A stretch of DNA of 64,000 nucleotides from Gordonia sp. KTR9 (GCF_000143885.2 NC_018581.1:3162001-3226000); one strand, 5' to 3'. Numbered from the stretch's first letter, positions 1 through 8,994 are shown. The notes: a model not told the origin generated them from the sequence alone. Made by a program: numbers and translations.

Positions 1-22
1 GCGCGGGCGAACCGGTGAGGCG

Positions 23-2179
23 TCACTTGATCCCGGCCGCGTCCATCCCGCGCATCTCTTTCTTCAGATCGGCGATCTCGTCGCGGAGTCGCCCGGCGAG
101 TTCGAACTGCAGGTCCCGAGCAGCGCTCATCATCTGGTCGGTGAGTTGAGACACGAGGTCGGCGAGTTCGGCCCGGGGCATCAGCGAGACGTCGCGCTTC
201 TCGATGACCCCCGAGCTGCCGGCCTTCGAGACCTCGCCCTGGGCGCGGCGTCCGCGGCTGGAGTTCCGTCCGGAACCGCCGACCGCAACGGTCTCGTCTT
301 CCGCCTCCCGGTAGACCTGGTCGAGGATGTCTGCGATCTTCTTGCGCAACGGCTTGGGGTCGATCCCGTTCGCCTTGTTGTACGCGATCTGCTTCTCGCG
401 ACGTCGCTCCGTCTCGTCGATCGCGTTGCGCATCGAGTCGGTGATCTTGTCCGCATACATGTGGACTTCGCCGGACACGTTGCGGGCCGCACGACCGATC
501 GTCTGGATGAGCGAGGTGGTGCTCCGGAGAAAACCCTCCTTGTCGGCGTCGAGGATCGCGACGAGGGACACCTCCGGGAGGTCGAGGCCCTCGCGCAGCA
601 GGTTGATGCCGACGAGGACGTCGTAGTCACCCGATCGGAGCTGACGCAGGAGTTCGACGCGGCGCAGGGTGTCGACCTCCGAGTGGAGATAGCGGACCCG
701 GATGCCGAGTTCGAGCAGGTAGTCGGTGAGGTCCTCGGCCATCTTCTTGGTCAGGGTCGTCACCAGCACGCGCTCGTCACGGTCGGTTCGCTCACGGATC
801 TCGTGGACCAGGTCGTCGATCTGGCCCTTGGTGGGTTTGACAACGACCTGGGGATCGACGAGACCCGTCGGGCGGATCACCTGCTCGACGAACTCGCCGT
901 TGGACTGGCCCAGCTCATACGGCCCCGGGGTGGCGGACAAGTACACGGTCTGTCCGATGCGATCCACGAACTCGTCCCATGTCAGCGGGCGGTTGTCGAC
1001 GGCCGACGGTAGGCGGAATCCGTACTCCACGAGGTTGCGCTTGCGCGACATGTCGCCCTCGTACATGCCGCCGATCTGGGGCACGGTCACGTGCGACTCG
1101 TCGATGACGAGAAGGAAATCGTCGGGGAAGTAGTCGATCAGCGTCGCCGGGGCGCTCCCGGCGGCGCGTCCGTCGATGTGCCGAGAGTAGTTCTCGATGC
1201 CCGAGCAGAATCCGACCTGGCGCATCATCTCGAGGTCGTACGTGGTCCGCATCCGTAGACGCTGGGCTTCGAGCAGTTTGCCTTTGCCCTCCAGATCGGC
1301 GAGCCGTTCCTCGAGTTCGCGCTCGATGCTCGCCATGGCCTTCTCCATGCGTTCGGGCCCGGCGACATAGTGGGTGGCCGGGAAGATGCGCAGTGAGTCG
1401 ACCTGGCGCACGACGTCTCCGGTCAGCGGGTGCAGGTAGTACAGCGACTCGACCTCGTCGCCGAAGAACTCGATGCGGACGGCGAGTTCCTCGTACGACG
1501 GGATGATCTCGACGGTGTCGCCACGGACACGGAAACTCCCGCGGGTGAACGACATGTCGTTACGCGTGTACTGGACGTCGACGAGAAGCCGCAGCAGTGC
1601 ATCGCGATCGATCTCCTGACCCACTTCCACCTCGACGGATCGGTCGAGGTACGACTGCGGTGTGCCGAGGCCGTAGATACAGGACACCGAGGCGACCACC
1701 ACGACGTCGCGCCGGGACAGCAGGCTCGACGTCGCCGAGTGACGCAGACGCTCGACGTCGTCGTTGATCGACGAATCCTTCTCGATATAGGTGTCGGTCT
1801 GCGCGATGTAGGCCTCGGGTTGGTAGTAGTCGTAGTACGACACGAAGTACTCGACGGCGTTGTTGGGCAACATCTCGCGCAGTTCGTTCGCCAACTGCGC
1901 CGCGAGCGTCTTGTTCGGAGCCATGACCAGGGTGGGACGCTGCACCTGCTCGATCAGCCAGGCGGTGGTTGCCGACTTTCCGGTACCGGTGGCACCGAGG
2001 AGCACGATGTCCTTCTCACCCGCGTTGATCCGGCGGGTCAGATCTTTGATGGCGGCGGGCTGGTCACCGGCAGGTTCGTATTCGCTGACGACCTCCAGCC
2101 GGGCTTCGGTCCGTTCGATCTCGCCGACCGGCCGGAACTCCGAGTGCGCGATGACGGGGCGTTCTGCTGCAAAAGCCAT
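23..2179 (-). CDS. uvrB: UvrABC excinuclease subunit B
   Basis: This is the damage-verification helicase of nucleotide excision repair; it is loaded by UvrA and recruits UvrC. The 718-residue product has the Walker A motif GATGTGKS at about 62-69, the DNA-inserting beta-hairpin with [10 protein letters not shown] at about 115-135, the DESH motif B, helicase motif VI (QTIGRAARN), and a C-terminal UVR domain (about 675-710) that contacts UvrC. The length fits actinobacterial UvrB. The frame stays open far upstream, but family proteins begin just before the HSEFRPVGE segment, so I chose the ATG at 2179. A membrane-protein gene on the same strand ends 20 bases upstream, so the two may be cotranscribed. 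I see no clear SOS box. Confidence 0.97.
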   Translation of the reverse strand: MAFAAERPVIAHSEFRPVGEIERTEARLEVVSEYEPAGDQPAAIKDLTRRINAGEKDIVLLGATGTGKSATTAWLIEQVQRPTLVMAPNKTLAAQLANELREMLPNNAVEYFVSYYDYYQPEAYIAQTDTYIEKDSSINDDVERLRHSATSSLLSRRDVVVVASVSCIYGLGTPQSYLDRSVEVEVGQEIDRDALLRLLVDVQYTRNDMSFTRGSFRVRGDTVEIIPSYEELAVRIEFFGDEVESLYYLHPLTGDVVRQVDSLRIFPATHYVAGPERMEKAMASIERELEERLADLEGKGKLLEAQRLRMRTTYDLEMMRQVGFCSGIENYSRHIDGRAAGSAPATLIDYFPDDFLLVIDESHVTVPQIGGMYEGDMSRKRNLVEYGFRLPSAVDNRPLTWDEFVDRIGQTVYLSATPGPYELGQSNGEFVEQVIRPTGLVDPQVVVKPTKGQIDDLVHEIRERTDRDERVLVTTLTKKMAEDLTDYLLELGIRVRYLHSEVDTLRRVELLRQLRSGDYDVLVGINLLREGLDLPEVSLVAILDADKEGFLRSTTSLIQTIGRAARNVSGEVHMYADKITDSMRNAIDETERRREKQIAYNKANGIDPKPLRKKIADILDQVYREAEDETVAVGGSGRNSSRGRRAQGEVSKAGSSGVIEKRDVSLMPRAELADLVSQLTDQMMSAARDLQFELAGRLRDEIADLKKEMRGMDAAGIK

Positions 2180-2199
2180 AGTGCCAGGGTAAACGCGAC

Positions 2200-2865
2200 C
2201 TATGACAACGATGTTCCCGCTCGATGCGCCCGCCGACGCCCGATGATTGCGGCGACGAGAACGACCACCGAGCAGAGCGGGATCGGCTGGCCGACGGAGA
2301 CGAACACGACGACGTCGCCGAGGAGCGCCGCCGGCGCCGCGATCCGGACGACAGTACCCGGGACCGGCGCCTTTCCCTGAGTCCGGCGCGGCACCCGCGG
2401 CCACGGCTTGGCGATCGACAGCCAGGCCTGGAATGCGATCAGCGTCGCCATCACGACAGTCGCCGTCAGCAGACCCGGCGTTGCGTCGCCGGATCGCGTC
2501 GCCTCGTCGAGCGTGGGCGAGAGCACCGCGATCCCGACGACGAGCTGCCCGACCGTGATCACGAATTTCACGAGTACCCACCAGTGTACGAAGAAGCCCC
2601 AGGGCGTCGTCGACGACAGGAGGAACCCGGACATCGCCGACAGGTTGGCCGAGACGACGAGCACCGTGGTGTCCAGGACGTGCGCCGCGACGACGCCGCC
2701 TTCCCCGGGATTCAGCATCAGCACCAGCAGGGCGAGCGCCTGACTCATCCAGCTGACCGAGGACAGCACATGGATCCACAGGAGCATCTGCCTGGCACGC
2801 CTGGCGGACGATTTCGGTTCGGCGAATCGGCGCGCGGGACCACGGGTCGCTTCGACGGAAGTCAT
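2200..2865 (-). CDS. Predicted four-helix integral membrane protein
   Basis: A 221-residue protein with a basic N-terminus (about 1-25) followed by roughly four to five hydrophobic helices, including [20 protein letters not shown], a central segment with [20 protein letters not shown], and a last helix before a basic C-terminus. The pattern of a His in the first helix and Trp/His-rich later helices recalls small actinobacterial membrane proteins of the DUF2269/CopD-like kind, but I cannot assign a family. The start is the ATG at 2865 (MTSVEATRG); an upstream in-frame start at 2901 would add residues without a membrane segment. It lies 20 bases upstream of uvrB on the same strand. Its function is unknown. 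Confidence 0.72.
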   Translation of the reverse strand: MTSVEATRGPARRFAEPKSSARRARQMLLWIHVLSSVSWMSQALALLVLMLNPGEGGVVAAHVLDTTVLVVSANLSAMSGFLLSSTTPWGFFVHWWVLVKFVITVGQLVVGIAVLSPTLDEATRSGDATPGLLTATVVMATLIAFQAWLSIAKPWPRVPRRTQGKAPVPGTVVRIAAPAALLGDVVVFVSVGQPIPLCSVVVLVAAIIGRRRAHRAGTSLS

Positions 2866-2959
2866 CTGTCGACCTTGCGCCGACCGCCCCGCCTCGCACA
2901 TCGGTGAGAACTCGGGCTTTCACCCTGAGATCGTCGGTCGTTCTGTCTAGATTCGGTGC

Positions 2960-3550
2960 ATGACCAACCATCGCGGACGCGCGGCCGAGCCGGTGCCCGC
3001 ATCACACCCGCTGCACCCGCCCAAGCGGGAGGTCTTCGACGTACCCGGGATGACGAACACGGACAACAAGGGTTTCGTCCGGCCAGTCGAGGAATATCGC
3101 GTCACCGACTACGGGCTGTACATGTCGCGCCACGCACCCGGACATCCGCGGTTCGATCACCTGGAATCCTGGCTGCTGCCCGCATTGGGACTGCGCGCCA
3201 ACATCTTCCACTATCAGGGCGGCTACCGGGAGGGTCAGCGCCTGTATCTGGATGTCGGCAGCTTCGCCGGCCCCGACGACGCCGGGCGGTGGTACGCCGA
3301 GGACTGGTATCTCGATCTCGTCGACGTACCGGGCACCCCGCCGGTGCTGCTCGACACCGATGAACTGCTCGAGGCGCACCGGGACGGGCTCCTCGACACC
3401 GCACAGTGCGTCGAGGCCGTCGAGATCGCCACGCGCGCGCTCGTCGGTACGGCCGAGCACGGGAACGACGTCCAGGCCTGGCTGGACGCCGCGGCGGGCG
3501 GCGTGGTGGCCTTCAGCGACCACGACCATCGCCGCGGCGGCGCCCGGTAG
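2960..3550 (+). CDS. DUF402-domain protein
   Basis: A 196-residue soluble protein. Its first 35 residues are polar and Pro-rich; the rest contains the aromatic and acidic motifs of DUF402 proteins, including YLDVGSF and [12 protein letters not shown]. Some family members hydrolyse nucleoside di- or triphosphates in a metal-dependent way; activity here is inferred only. It sits between uvrB and coaE, the position of the conserved hypothetical gene Rv1632c in M. tuberculosis, but is transcribed divergently from the membrane-protein gene upstream of uvrB. The ATG at 2960 is the first of the frame; an internal ATG (MTNTDNKGF) at about residue 30 is an alternative start. Confidence 0.8.
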   Translation: MTNHRGRAAEPVPASHPLHPPKREVFDVPGMTNTDNKGFVRPVEEYRVTDYGLYMSRHAPGHPRFDHLESWLLPALGLRANIFHYQGGYREGQRLYLDVGSFAGPDDAGRWYAEDWYLDLVDVPGTPPVLLDTDELLEAHRDGLLDTAQCVEAVEIATRALVGTAEHGNDVQAWLDAAAGGVVAFSDHDHRRGGAR

Positions 3551-3572
3551 ATCTCGACAGACCTCAGAGGTC

Positions 3573-4043
3573 TCAGTAGGTGGGAAGGACGAAACAGGCT
3601 CCGTTGCGGATGAAGTCCGGGAGCTGGACGCCGGTACCGACGGTGACCGCTCGCGTCTTCTCCACCCCGTCGAGGGTCGCCTTGAGCACGTATCGACCCG
3701 GTGTCGACGGGCGCCACGTCGGCCTGACCTCGACACTCGCGGGCTTCCGGTCGTAGATGGTGACCGTGCGACCGGCACCGACGGATGTCACCTTCAGATT
3801 CGACTTCGCCGAGCCGGGGTCACCGACGAGCACGGACAGCTCGTAGGCACACCCCGCGCCGTACACGCCGTAGTTGAACGAGCCGTTGGCCGACGACCCG
3901 TAACCCGGGAGGGTGTCCACCGCGATGCCCTGCAGGGCCGCCTCGGCAGGCGCGGCCAGTGCGACACCGGCGCACGTCACTGCACCGAAAGCTATTGCGC
4001 CGCCGACAATCCGCGCGCGACCCCTACGTCCCCGACCGACCAT
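3573..4043 (-). CDS. Small secreted Ig-like-fold protein
   Basis: A 156-residue exported protein. Starting at the ATG at 4043 gives a classic Sec signal: basic MVGRGRRGRAR, a hydrophobic core, and a likely cleavage after APAEA at about residue 34. The mature part is about 120 residues, rich in beta-prone segments (RTVTIYDRK, GRYVLKATLDG) and carries two Cys, suggesting a single disulfide-bonded beta-sandwich. The in-frame ATG at 4085 would put 14 extra residues before the basic region and is less likely. This is a common layout for small secreted proteins of mycolic-acid actinobacteria. I do not recognise a specific function. It converges on the DUF402 gene with a 22-base gap. Confidence 0.72.
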   Translation of the reverse strand: MVGRGRRGRARIVGGAIAFGAVTCAGVALAAPAEAALQGIAVDTLPGYGSSANGSFNYGVYGAGCAYELSVLVGDPGSAKSNLKVTSVGAGRTVTIYDRKPASVEVRPTWRPSTPGRYVLKATLDGVEKTRAVTVGTGVQLPDFIRNGACFVLPTY

Positions 4044-4178
4044 GCTGTGCTCCACTCCTGGGCTCGTCCTCGAGCACACCACCACCGCGGAGGCGTGCGA
4101 CTCACAAGCTAGCAGCGCTCCGCACCGCGCGTAAGCATTTTGGCAACGTTTGTAGTCAGTTTTTGTGCCGTGCGCCTC

Positions 4179-5075
4179 TCACCCGGCGACGACTCGCACC
4201 GTGGCCGGTCTGCCGGGGTCGCACGAGCCGTACAGATCCGGCCCGGCCGGCGCGAATCCACCGTCGGCCAACCGGTCGACCAGGTCTTCGGCGGCAGCGG
4301 CATCACGTGCCGTCACCTGCAACTCGACCGCTGCCGCGTCGGTGACGTCGACGGCGGTGGCCAGTTCACCGGCCACCGCCCACAGCCGATTCACCAGACG
4401 CGCGGACGGACCGTGCGGATCGGGTTCGGACGCGACGAGTTCAGGGACGGGATCGGCGACCCGGCGACGGCGGACATTCATCTCGAGCGGCACGAGACGC
4501 TCATCCCAGACCCGCGCCGCGGATGCCGCCAGATCCTCGGGGGCGCCGGAGTTGTCCAGCCACACGTCGGCGACGGCACGACGCTGTTCGTCGGTCGCCT
4601 GCGCGGCGATGCGGGCGCGGGCGTCGGCCTCGGCGACACCGCGCATCGTCGTCAGCCGGTGCAACCGCACGTCGGCTTCGGCGAACACGATGACGACCAG
4701 ATGAAAGAACGGAGCCGTGTGATTCTCCACCAGCAACGGAATGTCCTGCACCACAATCGCGTCCGCCGGCGCATCGTCGAGCAAGGCTTGCGTCCGCGCC
4801 CCGATGAGCGGGTGGGTGATGCCGTTGAGGGTCTGCCGCGACTCGTCGTCGACGAAGGCCTTCGCCGCGAGAGCCGGACGGTCGAGGCTCCCGTCGGTGG
4901 CCAGGATGTCCGGCCCGAACGCCTCGACCAGCGCCGCCAGACCCTCCGACCCCGGCTCGACCACCTCCCGGGCGATCTTGTCCGCGTCGATGATGTACGC
5001 GCCCCGCTCGACGAACGTCTTTGCCACGGTCGATTTGCCGGCGCCGATGCCACCGGTCAGTCCAAGCCTGATCAC
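4179..5075 (-). CDS. coaE: Dephospho-CoA kinase with shortened C-terminal extension
   Basis: It catalyses the last step of coenzyme A synthesis, phosphorylating dephospho-CoA. The kinase domain covers about 1-200, with the P-loop GGIGAGKS at 8-15 and the family motifs DADKIAREVV and HPLI. The GTG at 5075 puts the P-loop where the family has it. Mycobacterial CoaE carries a full C-terminal UPF0157 (GrpB-like) domain. Here about 100 residues remain and still match it in part (VELQVTARD, DPGRPATVRV), but the conserved H-x-G-S-T-like region reads VDVTDAAAV and the second half is absent, so this domain looks eroded. The 117 bases upstream separate it from the SDR gene and may hold its promoter. 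Confidence 0.93.
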   Translation of the reverse strand: MIRLGLTGGIGAGKSTVAKTFVERGAYIIDADKIAREVVEPGSEGLAALVEAFGPDILATDGSLDRPALAAKAFVDDESRQTLNGITHPLIGARTQALLDDAPADAIVVQDIPLLVENHTAPFFHLVVIVFAEADVRLHRLTTMRGVAEADARARIAAQATDEQRRAVADVWLDNSGAPEDLAASAARVWDERLVPLEMNVRRRRVADPVPELVASEPDPHGPSARLVNRLWAVAGELATAVDVTDAAAVELQVTARDAAAAEDLVDRLADGGFAPAGPDLYGSCDPGRPATVRVVAG

Positions 5076-5192
5076 GACCCCAGTCTGACAAACGCCTTCA
5101 CGTTGGAGTACGTCCGGGGCAGTCGCCCTGCACACCATCACGCCGCGGTCAACGAAGCGGCCTCCCAACAGAACGTACGAACTCGTCTGCTG

Positions 5193-5993
5193 CTACTTGA
5201 ACGGGTTCAGTGTGCGCCCAAGGTGGTAGCCGATACGTCCGGGGATGGGGCGCATCGCGGCCGCGGACACCTTGTTGACGACGCCGGGGATGCAGACGGG
5301 TTTTCCGGCCTTGACCGCGGCCCAACCTTCGCGGACGACATCTTCGGGTTCCTGCCACATGAATCCCGGCAACCGGTCCGCGGCGTCGCGGGTGCCCATG
5401 ACGTCGTGGAACTCGCTGTGCGTGAAGCCCGGGCACAGTGCTGTCACATGAATGCCGTGCGGTTTGAGCTCCATGTCCAGCGATTGGGACATGTTCAGCA
5501 CATACGATTTGATCCCGGTGTAGAGCAGGCCCTCCCCCGGGGGCGATACCGCAGCGAGAGACGACAGGTTCACGATCCGTCCCCAGCGCCGTGCTTTCAT
5601 GTCGGGTATCACGCGATGGGTCAGCTCGGTCACCGCCGTGACCATGAGCTGCAGTTCGGCGGCAACCGATTCCCATGGGGTCTCGGAGAACTTGGTGCTC
5701 GAGGACAGGCCTGCGTTGTTGACCAGCACGTCGATCGGCATCCCCAGCTCGTCCGCCCGATCGATGATCGCGGCGGCGGGAGCGGCCGGGTCACTCAAGT
5801 CGGCCGCAATGACCTCGGCGAGAACGCCGTGTTGCTGACGGAGTTCGGTTGCGAGCTCGTCGAGCCGGCCTGCCCGTCGCGCCACCAGGATCAGGTCGTG
5901 GCCTTCGGCGGCGAGATGTCGGGCGAACGCGGTTCCGATTCCGGCGGAGGCTCCCGTGACGAGAGCTGTGCGGCGGGGAGAGTGTGCGCTCAT
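5193..5993 (-). CDS. Short-chain dehydrogenase/reductase
   Basis: A classical SDR of 266 residues that should oxidise or reduce a hydroxyl/keto group with NAD(P). The Rossmann motif TGASAGIGTAFARHLA is at about 11-26, NNAG at about 90, the catalytic Ser in NLSSLAAV at about 143, and the catalytic Y-x-x-x-K in YTGIK at about 157. The family resembles the mycobacterial oxidoreductases of the DltE/YqjQ kind. The start is the ATG at 5993, whose first bases overlap the stop of the upstream hydrolase gene as ATGA, so the two are translationally coupled. Regulation probably comes from the TetR operators upstream of that hydrolase. The substrate is unknown. Confidence 0.9.
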   Translation of the reverse strand: MSAHSPRRTALVTGASAGIGTAFARHLAAEGHDLILVARRAGRLDELATELRQQHGVLAEVIAADLSDPAAPAAAIIDRADELGMPIDVLVNNAGLSSSTKFSETPWESVAAELQLMVTAVTELTHRVIPDMKARRWGRIVNLSSLAAVSPPGEGLLYTGIKSYVLNMSQSLDMELKPHGIHVTALCPGFTHSEFHDVMGTRDAADRLPGFMWQEPEDVVREGWAAVKAGKPVCIPGVVNKVSAAAMRPIPGRIGYHLGRTLNPFK

Positions 5994-6904
5994 CGCGGGT
6001 CGCCGACGTGGCGGTCCAGGAAGTCGAGCTGGTCGGCGACGATGGTCTCGAAGTACGGGTCGAGGTAGGGCTCGAAATGGCCACAATCGTAGGTGTGCAC
6101 CTCGCCTTTCGGTATGCGGCGCGCTACAGCCTGGGCTTTGTCGATCGGCGTGACGTCGTCCTTCGCTGCCAGTTGGACCAGCACTGGGACGTTGATCGCC
6201 GCTGCGTGACGTCCGGGAGAGTAGAAGGGCACGCGCAGTGCGATCCGGGCGGCGACGTCGTTTTCGGCGAGCAGTTCCTCACGCATGTCCCCCATGCGTT
6301 CGACTTGCTCGTAAGCGCCTGGCGAGGTCATCATCGCGACGTCGCCGGGTCGCCCTATCGCGGCCATCCGGTAGGGCGTCCGTCCCGTCCACGCCCGGAA
6401 TTGATCACGCGCCCCGGCGATGATCAGTCGCGCCACCAGTGTTGGAGACTGGGAGAACGCTGACGCGGGGCCGCTCACGTGCGGAACCTGGACGATCGCG
6501 GCGACCACATCGTGGTCGTGGGCAGCCAGTCTCAGGACGTGGCCGCCGCCGAAAGACGACCCCCACGCCACCACGCGCCGCGTGTCGACGCCCTCCAGGC
6601 CCCGAACGTAGGCGATTGCGGCATCCCAGTCACCGTGCTGTTTTCCGATGTCGAGAATGCGACGCGGCGACCCGCCACTGGCACCCCAATGGCGGTAGTC
6701 GAAGACGAGCGAGGCATACCCGGCCTGCGCGAACCGTGCGGCGTAGGCGTCGAGCCGCAGTTCGCGGAATGCGGCGAAACCGTGAGCGAGGACGACGATG
6801 GGCGGGTTCACGACCCCATCCGGGCGGTAGAGCCAGGCTGCGCACTGGACATCGCCGGAATCGAACGTGACATCGGATCGAACGAAGGTGAACTGACGCG
6901 TCAT
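5990..6904 (-). CDS. Alpha/beta hydrolase, dienelactone-hydrolase-like
   Basis: A 304-residue cytoplasmic alpha/beta hydrolase. The oxyanion-region HGF motif is at about 41-43, the nucleophile elbow GSSFGGG at about 113-119, a plausible acid in AAKDDVTP, and the catalytic His in CGHFEPY near the C-terminus. Family relatives hydrolyse esters or lactones, but the substrate cannot be read from sequence. A GGAGG ribosome site lies just upstream of the ATG at 6904. It is the first gene of a two-gene operon with the SDR and is divergent from a TetR gene across 93 bases that contain two palindromes, which suggests repression by that TetR protein. Confidence 0.9.
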   Translation of the reverse strand: MTRQFTFVRSDVTFDSGDVQCAAWLYRPDGVVNPPIVVLAHGFAAFRELRLDAYAARFAQAGYASLVFDYRHWGASGGSPRRILDIGKQHGDWDAAIAYVRGLEGVDTRRVVAWGSSFGGGHVLRLAAHDHDVVAAIVQVPHVSGPASAFSQSPTLVARLIIAGARDQFRAWTGRTPYRMAAIGRPGDVAMMTSPGAYEQVERMGDMREELLAENDVAARIALRVPFYSPGRHAAAINVPVLVQLAAKDDVTPIDKAQAVARRIPKGEVHTYDCGHFEPYLDPYFETIVADQLDFLDRHVGDPR

Positions 6905-6926
6905 CGATGGACCTCCATCAGGTATC

Positions 6927-6971
6927 TTGAATGGCGTTCAACAAGCTAGCAGCATCTTGAATGCCGTTCAA
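6927..6971. promoter_or_regulatory. Tandem TetR-type operators
   Basis: Two 15-base palindromes lie between the divergent hydrolase and TetR genes: TTGAATGGCGTTCAA (6927-6941) and TTGAATGCCGTTCAA (6957-6971). Their centres are 30 bases apart, about three helical turns, so two dimers would bind the same DNA face. Their place in a divergent promoter makes autoregulation plus repression of the operon likely; binding is inferred. Confidence 0.8.
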
Positions 6972-6997
6972 GACCGAGTGGTGTGGAGGTGGTGTCC

Positions 6998-7549
6998 GTG
7001 GCGCGGAACAAGAGGCCGCAGGCTGCCGACGAGAAGCGCCAGGAGATCGTCGCGGCCGCCCGGAGGCTGTTCATCGAAGGCGGATATGAGGCGACGTCGA
7101 TGAGCAGGTTGGCGAAGGAAGCCGGGGTGGCGCCCAACACCATCTACTGGTATTTCGATGACAAGGATGACGTGCTCGTTGCAGTCGTGTCTGCCGTCAT
7201 GGCCGATGTCTGGCCCCAGTATCAGGCAATTGCAGACGAGCCGATCGCCGCTCGGGTGTTGTGGATCGTGCGGCGATTGACCGAGATGAGCGGTCTGGTG
7301 ACCACAGTGCACTCTCGCGTACCACACTCCTCTGCAGTAGCGGAGTGGCACAACAATTTTCACCTCCTCACGGCCACCTTGTTCCGTGCCGAGCTGGAAA
7401 CAGCAGGCGTCCCTGCGGAGACCGTCGACGCCGAGGTGATGATCGCCGTCTTCACCGTCGAAGGACTGTTGATGCATACGCAAGACGAAGGCGAACAGCG
7501 CGCCATATGCGAGACATTGGCCCATCGGTGGCCATCGGCCACGAGCTAG
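6998..7549 (+). CDS. TetR-family transcriptional regulator
   Basis: A 183-residue one-component regulator. The N-terminal helix-turn-helix is clear (EIVAAARRLFIEGGYEATSM ... LAKEAGVAPNTIYWYF, about 15-60), followed by an all-helical ligand domain without recognisable signature. The start is chosen at the GTG at 6998 because a perfect GGAGG (6985-6989) sits 8 bases ahead of it; the GTG at 6983 would place that site inside the gene. It faces the hydrolase/SDR operon across two palindromic sites and probably represses that operon and itself. The inducer is unknown and may be a substrate of the neighbouring hydrolase. Confidence 0.92.
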   Translation: MARNKRPQAADEKRQEIVAAARRLFIEGGYEATSMSRLAKEAGVAPNTIYWYFDDKDDVLVAVVSAVMADVWPQYQAIADEPIAARVLWIVRRLTEMSGLVTTVHSRVPHSSAVAEWHNNFHLLTATLFRAELETAGVPAETVDAEVMIAVFTVEGLLMHTQDEGEQRAICETLAHRWPSATS

Positions 7550-7574
7550 CCGGGGCGCTGGCCCGGACCGGTGA

Positions 7575-8408
7575 TCAGTACCGGCGCCGCTCCTCCAGGA
7601 CCTCGAAGGTCCGGCGGTCGGCGGCGGTGTGATCACCCCGGAACCGACCGATGGGTGTCGCCATGATCGCGTCGGCGCCGAACTCGGTGACGCCGAGAAG
7701 CCGAATCACGGCCGCCCGGGCAGAGGCCTCGCCGTCGGCAGCGGTGACAGCAGCCAGAACCTCGTGAGGTCTTGCCTGCGCGGCGACGACGGCCCGCATG
7801 TACTCGAGGCGCTCGGTGTCGTCGTCTGCCGTGTTCCGACGCCGATCGCGAGGCGACGGGGCCGGGCGAATCGGCCCGTCCCACACGAAGAGTGCGTCGG
7901 GAAGCGTCTCCGGTTCGGCGAGGTTGTCGACCTGCAGCAGGACGTCGCCGCGGTCGTTCGCCACCCGCACCAGCAAGCCGGTCGAGTCGTCGAAAACCAG
8001 GACGACCGCGCCCGCGCCCGCCCCGACGAGTCGGACCGACCACCCGGGCCGGCCGCCGATGTCCTCAGGGCTCGTCGCGTCGGCGGCCAGCCCGGCACTC
8101 ATCCTGTGCAACAAAGAGTCCGGGCCCAACAGATCGAGTGGGCTGAACCGAGCACCCAGAAGCGCCATACGGATGTCGCCGTCGAGCTGCTGCATGTGAT
8201 CATCGACGCGAACGACCGAGGATCGGCCATTCGCGAGGTATATCGGCCTGCCGGCCCTCTCGACGCGCCATCTCCCGCCCGGCGCGTGCTGGAAGTCGAA
8301 GACAATCTCCCCGCCCGGCGACTCGCGGACCGTCAATGTACCGGCCACATACACCGATTCGGCGGCCGCATTGCGACCGGCGAGCTCCACCCACGACGGC
8401 TTTCTCAT
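7575..8408 (-). CDS. Hypothetical protein with beta-rich N-terminal and GyrA-hinge-like C-terminal segments
   Basis: A 277-residue protein with no signal peptide. Residues 1-190 are rich in beta strands (YVAGTLTVRE, VVLVFDDSTGLLVRV) and recall the fold of MucB/RseB- or LolA-like lipoprotein carriers, but there is no export signal, so this is weak. Residues about 210-277 (AAVIRLLGVTEFGADAIM) have the spacing of the segment in GyrA/ParC that reads LL-x-I-x-E-x-Q-A-x-A-I-L; I see this as a resemblance, not a domain call. The last 20 codons have a close copy 900 bases upstream at 8480-8543. It converges on the TetR gene. Its function is unknown. Confidence 0.7.
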   Translation of the reverse strand: MRKPSWVELAGRNAAAESVYVAGTLTVRESPGGEIVFDFQHAPGGRWRVERAGRPIYLANGRSSVVRVDDHMQQLDGDIRMALLGARFSPLDLLGPDSLLHRMSAGLAADATSPEDIGGRPGWSVRLVGAGAGAVVLVFDDSTGLLVRVANDRGDVLLQVDNLAEPETLPDALFVWDGPIRPAPSPRDRRRNTADDDTERLEYMRAVVAAQARPHEVLAAVTAADGEASARAAVIRLLGVTEFGADAIMATPIGRFRGDHTAADRRTFEVLEERRRY

Positions 8409-8479
8409 ACGTACAGCCTAGGACGAATCGGACCGACTGGTTCCACGCCCGCTCGACGGAACCGACTGCCCGAGTGCCC

Positions 8480-8543
8480 ACCGGTGATCAGTGCTGGCGC
8501 CGCTTATCCATGACCTCGAAGGTCCGGCGGTCGGCGGCCGTGC
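8480..8543 (-). pseudogene. Remnant copy of the 3' end of the neighbouring gene
   Basis: This stretch matches 7567-7630, the last codons and stop of the 7575-8408 gene, at about 57 of 64 positions by eye. On the minus strand it would encode ADRRTFEVMDKRRQH and a stop, against ADRRTFEVLEERRRY in the intact gene. No upstream coding sequence remains in frame. It is most simply the leftover end of a deleted paralogue; a segmental duplication of the gene end is the alternative. Confidence 0.65.
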
Positions 8544-8545
8544 CC

Positions 8546-8600
8546 TCGACTGGGCATCGTTTTCGTCGACTGGGCATCGTTTCCGTCGACTGGGCGTCGC
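8546..8600. repeat. 20-base tandem repeat, 2.75 copies
   Basis: The unit TCGACTGGGCATCGTTTTCG occurs at 8546-8565 and 8566-8585 with one change, followed by a diverged partial copy at 8586-8600. The unit is not a multiple of three, so it is not a peptide repeat. It directly follows the gene-end remnant. Confidence 0.85.
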
Positions 8601-8718
8601 ACTGGTTCGAACGCGAAGTCGCCTGCAGCGTGTTCCACGGCATCTCGACCGACCTCGGCACCTCTGCCAGGCGATGAGAAGTTCGCCTCCGCCCACACCT
8701 CAGAAGCAGATGGGCGCG

Positions 8719-8838
8719 AGCGCACAGTCGACAGGATCGGACGCACAGTCAACGGGTTTCGACGCACAGTCAACGAGATCCGACGCACAGTCAACGAGAT
8801 CCGACGCACAGTCAACGGGATCCGACGCACGGTCGATG
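8719..8838. repeat. 21-base minisatellite, five copies plus a partial
   Basis: Copies begin at 8719 (diverged), 8740, 8761, 8782 and 8803, with a partial copy from 8824. The core unit is GACGCACAGTCAACGAGATC plus one base; copies at 8761 and 8782 are identical. Because 21 is divisible by three, every frame stays open through it and yields artificial repeats such as LTVRRIS, which should not be taken as a gene. Confidence 0.9.
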
Positions 8839-8994
8839 CACGACCGCGCCGTCACGAGTGCAGCGTGGAACGACTCGGATCGACCGCTCACGGCCGGCCA
8901 TCCACGGACACCGCGGACGCAGGAGACCTCGTACCACCCGCGCGATCCCGCATCGGGAACACGCGGGCGGGACGAGGTCTCCGCGGACTGCCGG

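Larger units (their letters stand above)
8409..8994. other. 586-base gene-free stretch with duplication and tandem repeats
   Basis: Between the start of the 7575-8408 gene and the stop of the lipoprotein gene I find no credible coding sequence. Open frames here are only those produced by the short tandem repeats. The stretch holds a 64-base gene-end duplication, a 20-base tandem repeat and a 21-base tandem repeat, listed separately. The rest (8839-8994) shows nothing recognisable. Confidence 0.7.

Noticed and set aside
2180..2215. SOS (LexA) box before uvrB
   Set aside because: Only a partial GAAC...GTTG-like match; it lacks the paired half-site expected for the mycobacterial box.
2180..2971. 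Open frame extending uvrB by about 260 residues upstream
   Set aside because: Translation is Arg/Gly-rich without family similarity and antisense to or overlapping the membrane-protein gene; UvrB families start near the HSEFRPVGE segment.
4140..6068. 642-codon plus-strand open frame
   Set aside because: It is antisense to coaE and the SDR gene, is rich in His, Arg and Gly, and has no domain; high GC keeps the frame open.
8719..8838. Possible CRISPR array
   Set aside because: Units are contiguous 21-base tandem repeats with no unique spacers, and no cas genes are nearby.
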